From Candidatus Latescibacterota bacterium (GTDB taxonomy: Bacteria > Latescibacterota > UBA2968 > GCA-2709665), in contig JASLMQ010000188.1 in NCBI GenBank assembly GCA_030746455.1, positions 1-14,115 of the forward strand: 14,115 nt of DNA, written 5' to 3'. Position 1 is the first letter of the stretch, and the number at the start of each line of letters is the position of its first letter. Positions 1 through 5,811 of this stretch are shown here, one piece after another. The notes below the pieces were generated by a model, which worked only from the letters and a program-made list of their open reading frames with translations, ran no database searches and was not told the DNA's origin. The position numbers and the translations under genes are program-made.

Positions 1-51
1 GGTATGGTTACCGAAAATATGACCATCTGGCAAGAGGAGGTCGGAGCCTGA
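1..51 (+). CDS. Possible 3' end of a plus-strand gene (partial, unidentified)
   Basis: Frame 1 is open from the left edge to a TGA at 49-51 and reads GMVTENMTIWQEEVGA. Its composition is protein-like, but 16 codons cannot identify a family. If real, the gene converges on the sigma factor gene that ends at 152, and the hairpin at 98-130 between them could terminate both. The stop overlaps an ATG (TGATG), but the frame opened by that ATG runs antisense through the sigma factor gene and is not believed. The sequence left of the window would settle this. Confidence 0.35.
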   Translation, partial: GMVTENMTIWQEEVGA

Positions 52-97
52 TGCTCCAGAGGGAAGCCAGGACGCGCGGTTGGTACCCGAAACACGA

Positions 98-130
98 AGT
101 GGCGTCGGAGAATCGCTCTCCGACGCCACT
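98..130. terminator. Perfect 14-bp inverted repeat between convergent gene ends
   Basis: AGTGGCGTCGGAGA (98-111), a five-base loop (112-116), then the exact reverse complement TCTCCGACGCCACT (117-130). The stem is GC-rich and starts 21 bases beyond the sigma factor stop (152). Position fits a terminator for that leftward gene and possibly also for a rightward gene ending at 51. Neither side has a proper T-run (the minus-strand exit is TCGTGTTT), so it may be a weak or bidirectional terminator or an mRNA 3'-end stabiliser. Confidence 0.6.
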
Positions 131-151
131 CACCAAGAGAGACCGAACCTG

Positions 152-1864
152 CTATGGGCCTGTGTGCGTGACCTTCACAGGGCCCTTCCACGCCCAGCAC
201 CCCCACGGGTCGGATACCGTTTTCGGCGGTTTACCCAGGAGACCGAGCTCCACGAGGGCTTCGAAGCAGTATCCCGAGATACTGGAGGACGCCGACGCCC
301 GCATGGCCGGGTACTGCGCTCGCAGGTGGCTGAACCCGAGCTCGTCGAGCAGATCTTCGAGGCCCTCCAGACCGGGCTTGCGCGACTCTTCCACGATCTC
401 CCGGCAGATGTCGTCCACCACGGGGCACAGGACCCGATCTTCCGCCTCCGCGAACACCGGAACGGCCAATCGCAACCGATCGCCCTCCTTCGCGATCCAT
501 CCTGCCTGGATCATTTCTGCGAGGTCGGTACGGAGATCTTCTTCCTCAGACTCGCCTGCAACACGGTCCAGATCTCGCGGTCCCTCCGCGAGAGCGCAGA
601 TGATCTGCCTCGCACCCGGGCCGGGCAGGTACCCGCCCTCCCGCTCGATGGCCGGAGTCCACAGATGCGATCCCCCGCCTCGCTCGTCAAGGGAGGTGTT
701 GCATCCTGCTGTCCACCTGGTTCCCGCCGTATCTCGAGCATCCTTGGCCGCTCCGAAGAAGTACCACGCGTAGCCATCGGGCCTCATCGGCGGTTCGAGG
801 TCATAGATCTCCGAGCACGCGCGTCTCACGCCCAGGTTTCCGACCAGGACCGCCAGCAGGATCCACCGCATGTCCTCCCAGGGAAAGCCCAGGGACTCGA
901 AGGGACACCTGGAGAAGGCATCTCGCACGTCATCCGCGTGAGCGGCGATGATCTCGGCATCGCGAGGCCCGATCTCCCGCTTGAGGGGGGACAGGGCCTC
1001 CTGGTCATCTGAGCTCAGTATGAAGCAGTCGGCTAGGTATCCGCCATCGTCTGTCGCGCGGACGAGCTCGCCCTGGACCAGATCCGCCAGGCAATCGGCG
1101 ATGTAGATGCGGTCGGCCCCGACCTCGGTGGCGATCGCCTCCTCGGTCCTTTGTTCCTTGCCAATCTCGGCCAGGACCTGCTGCGCCAGCAGGGAGCGTG
1201 TCAGGCCGAAGGGATGCAGCGCGGACGCATCGGAGGATTTCTGGCCCCACAGCGAGAAGCGCATGACGGGCCGTCCGATCGTCTCGAGCCGTTGTGCCGC
1301 GGTCTCGGGCATGGCCGCCAGCTCCTTTCCCAGTTGTCTCCGGCCGTGGTACAGCCGTTGCCTGAGGGTGTTCTCGGCGATCCCGAGCCGGCCGGCGATC
1401 TCCGAGGTCGAGAATCCCTCGAGGTAGTACATCCCAAGTGCCCTCCGGGCCTGCTGGCTGACAGCGGCCAGTGCCTGCCGGATGCCCTCGCGAAGCTCCT
1501 TCTCAACCAGCCTGTCCTCCGGGCCCAGGAACGGGTTGGCCGCCACCGACGGATCCTCGCGTTCATCCTGGACCGTGAGGCCCCCCAGGATCAGATGCAG
1601 CCTGTCCTGCGTCCGGCGCCATCCCAGGCAGACCCGATGGGCGAGAACCGAGAACCAGCCCCAGAAGCGCCGCGGGTCGTCCAGGTCAGGGAGAGACCGC
1701 ACAAGCCGGATGAGGATCTCCTGCCCCAGGTCCTGGGCATCGTCCCGGTCGTCCGTGAAGGACTCGGCGATCTGCAGCGCGCGGCTCTGACAACCCTCCA
1801 GCAGATCGTGGAGCGCGGTGCGACTCCCGAGCCTGGCTTGCTCTATCGTTCTTGTCAGGTCCAA
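152..1864 (-). CDS. ECF-type RNA polymerase sigma factor with ~370-residue C-terminal extension
   Basis: This 570-residue protein has a sigma-70 region 2 at about residues 10-90 (acidic DDRDDAQDLGQEILIRL helix, then RRFWGWFSVLAHRVCLGWRR). A region 4 helix-turn-helix lies at about 126-185 (ALAAVSQQARRALGMYYLEG, then GFSTSEIAGRLGIAENTLRQRLYHGRRQL). There is no region 1.1 or region 3, as expected for the ECF group, which directs RNA polymerase to specific promoters. Typical ECF factors have about 180-200 residues; here about 370 more follow. They appear to hold two copies of a winged-helix-like unit (about 222-290 and 411-480), each followed by helical sequence, with a central FPWEDMRWILLAVLVGNLGVRRAC stretch (327-350). 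The extension may sense a ligand or act as a built-in anti-sigma or DNA-binding module. No anti-sigma gene is adjacent. The start is TTG with AGAGG upstream; no in-frame ATG precedes region 2. The sigma identity is firm; the extension's role is unknown. Confidence 0.88.
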   Translation of the reverse strand: MDLTRTIEQARLGSRTALHDLLEGCQSRALQIAESFTDDRDDAQDLGQEILIRLVRSLPDLDDPRRFWGWFSVLAHRVCLGWRRTQDRLHLILGGLTVQDEREDPSVAANPFLGPEDRLVEKELREGIRQALAAVSQQARRALGMYYLEGFSTSEIAGRLGIAENTLRQRLYHGRRQLGKELAAMPETAAQRLETIGRPVMRFSLWGQKSSDASALHPFGLTRSLLAQQVLAEIGKEQRTEEAIATEVGADRIYIADCLADLVQGELVRATDDGGYLADCFILSSDDQEALSPLKREIGPRDAEIIAAHADDVRDAFSRCPFESLGFPWEDMRWILLAVLVGNLGVRRACSEIYDLEPPMRPDGYAWYFFGAAKDARDTAGTRWTAGCNTSLDERGGGSHLWTPAIEREGGYLPGPGARQIICALAEGPRDLDRVAGESEEEDLRTDLAEMIQAGWIAKEGDRLRLAVPVFAEAEDRVLCPVVDDICREIVEESRKPGLEGLEDLLDELGFSHLRAQYPAMRASASSSISGYCFEALVELGLLGKPPKTVSDPWGCWAWKGPVKVTHTGP

Positions 1865-1868
1865 GGTA

Positions 1869-1874
1869 TCCTCT
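1869..1874 (-). promoter_or_regulatory. Ribosome binding site for the sigma factor TTG start
   Basis: On the minus strand the sequence reads AGAGGATACC then TTG. The purine-rich AGAGGA lies 4-5 bases before the TTG at 1862-1864. This is the main reason for accepting a TTG start. Confidence 0.6.
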
Positions 1875-1899
1875 GACTGAGGGTCCAGCGGGTCGGCAC

Positions 1900-1917
1900 G
1901 GTCACCTGGTGGGTCAC
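1900..1917. repeat. Short direct repeat GGTCAC-N6-GGTCAC upstream of the sigma factor gene
   Basis: GGTCAC occurs at 1900-1905 and again at 1912-1917, a 12-base period. It sits 36-53 bases upstream of the sigma factor start, in a 283-base gap with no gene. The position suits a binding site for a regulator or for the sigma factor's own C-terminal module. Two hexamers this close can arise by chance in GC-rich DNA, so this is only a candidate operator. Confidence 0.25.
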
Positions 1918-2022
1918 TACCCTCATGGTGCCAGGAACGCCCCGTGCGTTAGCTTGTGTTGGACAGAAATAGCTGAGGCAGACAGGAGCCCGAATTGCCA
2001 GAGGGCTGAAAGATCGGACGAC

Positions 2023-2052
2023 AAAAGGGGGGCAGAGCATTCCGCCCCCCTT
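2023..2052 (-). terminator. Intrinsic terminator downstream of the acylase gene
   Basis: Read on the minus strand: AAGGGGGGC, a 10-base loop, GCCCCCCTT, then TTGT, giving four consecutive T at the exit (complement of AAAA at 2023-2026). The 9-bp stem is perfect. It lies about 96 bases past the acylase stop (2148) and about 160 bases before the sigma factor start. The two leftward genes are therefore probably separate transcription units, or the sigma gene receives only read-through. Confidence 0.7.
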
Positions 2053-2147
2053 CTCCATCCCGTTGGCCTCAGCCGATGCAGGTCGACGGCAGGCACCCAG
2101 AGAGGCCTCCGGTTACCAGCGGACGACGACGGCCGGTTTGCGACCGT

Positions 2148-4283
2148 TCACGGCGCTTCTGGATCCCACTCGCGAACATCCGGCACGGCCAGCGTAAGCT
2201 CCGATTCGAGGTTCGCGAGCAGCTGTGCCTTGCTGTACCACGTGGGTTTGAGGAGCCCTTGGGAGAAAAGCTTTTCGCCCTGGTCCGTATAGTGTGGAGA
2301 GTCGGAGTGGTTGCTCTGCCCGTAGGGAGCCGCACTGTAGGAGGTGACGTCGCCTTCCTTGAGGATGACGACCGTGGTTGCCATCTGGCCCCCGCGTACG
2401 TAGGAGATTCCCTTCTCGTCCGGGGCGGACCCGAAGACCGACCGCAGCGTCGCAATGTTGTCGGCGCTGCAGCCACCCACCGGCCAGGAGCGATCCCCCC
2501 GTCTTGCGCGGTAGACCTCTCCCCAGGGGACGTCAATGCGTCCCAGACGCTCCTCCGTGTAGGCGACCGCCCATCCAAGGTCCTCCAGTAGCGAGTCTTG
2601 CTGCGGCTCCGCCAACGGCCGTCCCGCGAAGATCCATCCCCGTGGGATGATTGATTCCTTCCGCCGGCACCTCCGTACCCAGAACCGAAACAGCGCCGCG
2701 GCGCGGCTGTCCGGATCCGCGCGACGGTCCCAATCCAGTAAGAGCTCGACCGCGAAGGCGAGATCCGGCAGCTCAGCCCTTCGCGACCCGTACGCGTCCG
2801 AAAGGGCCCGCTGCCAGTGGTCGGCACCGTGGATATAGGTGTCCACGGCAATGGCCCGGGCGACCTCGACCGTGAGCTTCTCTGCCTCGCCGAGCAGCTC
2901 GAGTGCGCGGCGCCCTCGGGCATTCGTGAAGTCGGTCGCGTCGTTGTAGATGTACGCCGGGTACCGGTCTGCCGTGAGGGGGCTGTTGGGCATCATCGTG
3001 CCCGGTGAGATATTGCAGTTCTGCATGTACCCAAGTGCTGGATTCAGGATCTGAACCAGGTCCGCGAGGGGATGGATGTCCCGCCATTCCGCTTCAGAGG
3101 TCCATCCCGGGAGCGGGCGATCCGTGGGGTAGCCGGTCGCCCGAACGGGCACGCGCCCCGCTCTAACGTAGTAGGTATTTCCGTAGACGTCGGCATACAT
3201 GATGTTCTGGGGCAGGGACTGGCAGGCCGCCATGGCCTCCAGGAACTCCCCCAGGTTGCGTGCCTTTGTCATGCCGAGCCATTGCTCCAACGCGCGCACC
3301 TCACCATCGTAGGCCGTTTTGAGGGCAAAGGCGCGGAGGCCGTCGCGCTTGACGATGGGCCCGTAATGGGTGCGCCCGATCTTGCGTTTCACGACGGTGA
3401 GGCCGTCTTTCCCCCTGACCTCGATCTCGACCTCCTCGACGTCCACCGATCGCCAGGCCCCATCGTACTCGTACTTCATCGGGTCGTTCGGATGCATGCG
3501 CAGCTCGTAGACGTCCGCGCAGTCCGGGCCACCCGAGGTGCACGCGATGGACAGGACGTCGGTGTGTCCCAGCGCCATCACGGGGGTCCCGATGATGGAG
3601 AACCCGCAGAAATGGAGATCCCCGCCGTGCACACGGGACTCGTAGAAGCGGCTGACCGGATTCCAGGAGAGGTGAGGGTCGACCAGGGCGATGGGCACAC
3701 CCTCGGCCGAGCGACTCGGGCCGACGGCCCACTGGTTGGAGCCCGGGCCCTCCGCCGGAGGAAGGGGGGCTTTCCTCAGATCGCCTCTCGCCTGACTCCA
3801 GGGCCACTTGTAGATGAACGCGCGGAAGAGGGTGACAACGTGGGTCGGCTCGGGTGGATCGGCCCAGTCAGGGACCTCTTCGGGATGGGCGTCCATGTAG
3901 GCGCGGATGCCGGCGACGAAGTGCTCGATGAGGCGTCGGGTCTCGGGGTTCTGGGTGTGGTAGTGCGCTCGAGCGACCTCGGTGTGCCGAGCCAGACGCG
4001 TCTCGTAATCGCGTCGGACCCACTTCTTGCCGAAGGCCTTCGCGGCGCGGCCCGAGGTTTGGGCGTAGACCAGGAGGATATCGTCGAGGCGGTCCTGCGC
4101 CTGTGCGTATCCGAAGCCGTAGGCCGCATCGTTCTGGGTCTCGCCGTAGATGTGGGGCACACCCCACGAGTCGCGGTAGACGGTGACCTGACCGCTCTGT
4201 ACGGGGAAATGGGGTGTGAGGAGGGCGAGAAAGATGAGTGCGAACGGCCGCCCTCGACGTCTGCGAATTGTGGTGTCGTGCAT
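2148..4283 (-). CDS. Secreted penicillin acylase family (Ntn) amidohydrolase
   Basis: This 711-residue preproprotein belongs to the penicillin G acylase / acyl-homoserine-lactone acylase family. These enzymes cleave an amide bond between an acyl group and an amine, and act in the periplasm after autoprocessing into alpha and beta chains. A basic N-terminus (IRRRRGR) with a hydrophobic run to about residue 30 looks like a signal peptide. The alpha-chain opening YRDSWGVPHIYGE is typical. The processing site is G181-S182 in PGSNQWAVGPS, making Ser182 the likely nucleophile. Later family hallmarks are the GNTYYVRAGRVPVR stretch (about 369-382), the GYMQNCN segment (418-424) with the likely oxyanion-hole Asn, an ARGRR stretch (455-459), and the C-terminal GQSNHSDSPHY element. 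The start ATG has GGAG about 10 bases upstream. The substrate cannot be told from sequence: beta-lactams, N-acyl-homoserine lactones, acylated peptides or lipids are all possible. All expected core residues seem present. Confidence 0.9.
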   Translation of the reverse strand: MHDTTIRRRRGRPFALIFLALLTPHFPVQSGQVTVYRDSWGVPHIYGETQNDAAYGFGYAQAQDRLDDILLVYAQTSGRAAKAFGKKWVRRDYETRLARHTEVARAHYHTQNPETRRLIEHFVAGIRAYMDAHPEEVPDWADPPEPTHVVTLFRAFIYKWPWSQARGDLRKAPLPPAEGPGSNQWAVGPSRSAEGVPIALVDPHLSWNPVSRFYESRVHGGDLHFCGFSIIGTPVMALGHTDVLSIACTSGGPDCADVYELRMHPNDPMKYEYDGAWRSVDVEEVEIEVRGKDGLTVVKRKIGRTHYGPIVKRDGLRAFALKTAYDGEVRALEQWLGMTKARNLGEFLEAMAACQSLPQNIMYADVYGNTYYVRAGRVPVRATGYPTDRPLPGWTSEAEWRDIHPLADLVQILNPALGYMQNCNISPGTMMPNSPLTADRYPAYIYNDATDFTNARGRRALELLGEAEKLTVEVARAIAVDTYIHGADHWQRALSDAYGSRRAELPDLAFAVELLLDWDRRADPDSRAAALFRFWVRRCRRKESIIPRGWIFAGRPLAEPQQDSLLEDLGWAVAYTEERLGRIDVPWGEVYRARRGDRSWPVGGCSADNIATLRSVFGSAPDEKGISYVRGGQMATTVVILKEGDVTSYSAAPYGQSNHSDSPHYTDQGEKLFSQGLLKPTWYSKAQLLANLESELTLAVPDVREWDPEAP

Positions 4284-4335
4284 GGCCTGGGGTCTCCATA
4301 GGGGCTAGGTCGGGAGTCGAGGCGATGGATTCCCA

Positions 4336-4364
4336 ACAATAGGCTATCTGCCTGATGCGATCAA
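4336..4364 (-). promoter_or_regulatory. Candidate sigma-70-type promoter for the acylase gene
   Basis: On the minus strand, TTGATC (4359-4364) is separated by exactly 17 bases from TATTGT (4336-4341). Each hexamer matches four of six consensus positions. Transcription would start near 4328, giving a leader of about 45 bases before the acylase ATG at 4283. The region is AT-richer than its surroundings. This is a by-eye match only, in a lineage with unknown promoter preferences. Confidence 0.35.
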
Positions 4365-4501
4365 GCCCGTGTTTGGGCCGACCCTCGCCGTCTCTGTTGT
4401 TCGGGAGTAGATCTTTCCGTATCGTAGGGCACGTCCGAGGCCGCCGTCACCCTCCGGCCGGCCTCCGCTGGCCAGCGCGATCGTTGGGAAGGGGAAGGTC
4501 G

Positions 4502-4785
4502 ATGAGGTCGTACGATTTCGACTATCGAAGTTTCTACACGTGGGACCACATCAGCAATCGCTCAATTACCTGGGAACGCCCTCGCGGAGGGCCTACCGGG
4601 AGGACCTGTCCTACGAGGAGCACGACCTGCGCGTGTCCCAGGGATGGGAACGGGAGACGTGGAAGGGCCATCGGCCGGTCGAGCTGTCGGCCTGGCGGGA
4701 TGGGATCCAGGTGGGAAGGGTCGGGTAAGCAGAGCTGCCCTATCTGACTACCGACAGCAGCGAGTCGCGGGGATCTATGGCATGA
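4502..4785 (+). pseudogene. Probable broken short gene at the head of the rightward cluster
   Basis: An ATG at 4502 follows a good Shine-Dalgarno (AAGGGGAAGG) and opens MRSYDFDYRSFYTWDH, protein-like sequence that degrades into arginine/proline-rich text after about 4570. From about 4550 the frame starting at GTG 4540 takes over with coding-like composition (QSLNYLGTPSRRAYREDL, then ELSAWRDGIQVGRVG). It ends at a TAA (4726-4728) but stays coding-like for 18 more codons (AELPYLTTDSSESRGSMA) to a TGA at 4783-4785. That TGA overlaps an ATG at 4782 in the frame of the next gene (ATGA). One frameshift near 4545-4556 plus one nonsense change would explain this; an internal deletion of a longer gene or assembly errors are alternatives. 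The opening resembles, from memory, the YRSxxTWDHSTNW-type start of uncharacterised proteins from similar lineages. Function unknown. An intact short gene from GTG 4540 to 4728 is also possible. Confidence 0.45.
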
Positions 4786-4822
4786 GCGTGGGTGAGGCCT
4801 TCCGACCGACACACAGCCGAAC

Positions 4823-4832
4823 GAGAGAGGGA
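4823..4832 (+). promoter_or_regulatory. Ribosome binding site deciding the GTG start at 4839
   Basis: GAGAGAGGGA ends six bases before GTG 4839. It is stronger and better spaced than anything before the in-frame ATG at 4782. The protein text after GTG is coherent, whereas the stretch 4782-4838 is low-complexity-like, so GTG is preferred. Confidence 0.6.
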
Positions 4833-4838
4833 CCATAC

Positions 4839-5789
4839 GTGATCGATTGGGAACGACGAGCCGAGATCGAGATCGAGACGCCGCACCTGAGCGCGACGGT
4901 GCGGACCGAGGGCTATGTGAGCGGGCTGAAGAGCAGGTCCTTCGTCGACAAGCGGACGGGCGTGGCCGATCTGAGCGGAGGCATCCACGTAATGGACCAT
5001 CTGCCGGTTCCGGGCTGGGCCAATGGGCCGGCGGAGCCCCGGGTCTTCCACGGGAACCTGCCCAAGCGCGTGGTGGAGAGTCCCCAGATCTGCACGGGGG
5101 CCCGTCGGCTCGACTACGAGGTTATCGAGGGAGACGGGTTCCTGGCCATTCGGCAGTGGTTCACGTTTACGCGGGCCGTCGAAGGATTCCGTCCCGGGTC
5201 CAGATGGGAGCAGACGTTGCTGTTCCTGCCCGATACGCGGTATGTCCTGTCGTGCGAACACGTCGAGTGCGTCAACGACGCGGAGTGCCTGTTCTACCGC
5301 ATCGATATGCCGGGCCACCTGCACCATAAGGCTGGCGACACCTTCACCCGCATCTATCTGAGCTACCACGGGGAGGTCGATCCATCGGAGTTCCTGGAGG
5401 ACTTCGCACCCGACGACAAGCTCCTCTATCGGCGCGATGACGACCGGATCCCCGATCGGTTCATCCGGGCCTATGAACAGGTCGGAGAAGATGGGGACTC
5501 GGTCTGGCTGGCCGGGATGACGCTGGAGCCCTCGGACCCGTGTGAGGCCTGGTGCAATCAGCGGGGCTACGTGTGCTTCATCCAGGAGCTCCACGGCAGG
5601 AAGGTCGTGGCCGGCCAGACGATTGGGGCAGCCTATGTGGTGGGGTATTTCGATTCGGTGCAGGAGATGGAGGAGGCCTACGACCACTACAAGGGCACCC
5701 GGTCGATCGCGTTGGATGGGGAAGGGTTCGAGCTACTTTCGGAAGTCCCTCAGGTGTCGGCCGATCGCAGCAACGGCGTGAAGGCCTGA
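4839..5789 (+). CDS. Conserved-looking protein of unknown function
   Basis: This 316-residue protein matches no family I can name with confidence. It has no signal peptide and no membrane segment, so it is probably cytoplasmic. It is rich in beta-type segments and aromatic or acidic motifs: ATVRTEGYVSGLKSRSFVDKRTG (19-41, opening on a possible strand), QWFTFTRA (106-113), LPDTRYVLSCEHVECVND (130-147), YRIDMPGHLHHKAGDTF (153-169), AWCNQRGYVCFIQELHGR (237-254) and GAAYVVGYFDSVQEMEEAYDHYKG (263-286). His160, His162 and His163 sit close together and could bind metal, but no catalytic signature is clear. The alternating strands suggest a carbohydrate-mutarotase- or lyase-like beta-sandwich; this is a guess. 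Only 22 bases separate its stop from the membrane protein gene, so the two are probably co-transcribed and functionally linked. An upstream ATG at 4782 would add 19 residues and overlap the broken gene's stop. Confidence 0.8.
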   Translation: MIDWERRAEIEIETPHLSATVRTEGYVSGLKSRSFVDKRTGVADLSGGIHVMDHLPVPGWANGPAEPRVFHGNLPKRVVESPQICTGARRLDYEVIEGDGFLAIRQWFTFTRAVEGFRPGSRWEQTLLFLPDTRYVLSCEHVECVNDAECLFYRIDMPGHLHHKAGDTFTRIYLSYHGEVDPSEFLEDFAPDDKLLYRRDDDRIPDRFIRAYEQVGEDGDSVWLAGMTLEPSDPCEAWCNQRGYVCFIQELHGRKVVAGQTIGAAYVVGYFDSVQEMEEAYDHYKGTRSIALDGEGFELLSEVPQVSADRSNGVKA

Positions 5790-5797
5790 GATCGCGC

Positions 5798-5804
5798 GGA
5801 AGGG
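5798..5804 (+). promoter_or_regulatory. Ribosome binding site for the DUF6785-type membrane protein
   Basis: GGAAGGG lies seven bases before GTG 5812 but only four before the adjacent in-frame TTG 5809. The GTG is therefore the better start. It falls in the 22-base gap after the preceding gene, consistent with an operon. Confidence 0.5.
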
Positions 5805-5811
5805 CACGTTG

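Noticed and set aside
51..773. Plus-strand frame starting at ATG 51 after AAGAGGAGG, with a TGATG overlap to the possible upstream gene
   Set aside because: Beyond position 151 it is antisense to the sigma factor gene and its translation is Ser/Arg/Pro-rich; it also runs through the 98-130 hairpin.
80..1012. Second plus-strand open frame opposite the sigma factor gene
   Set aside because: Antisense to a gene with clear sigma regions 2 and 4; no domain recognisable.
3072..4301. Long open frame (409 codons) on the plus strand opposite the acylase gene
   Set aside because: The acylase frame carries a signal peptide, processing site and family motifs end to end. The opposite frame has no recognisable domain and is expected from GC-rich codon use.
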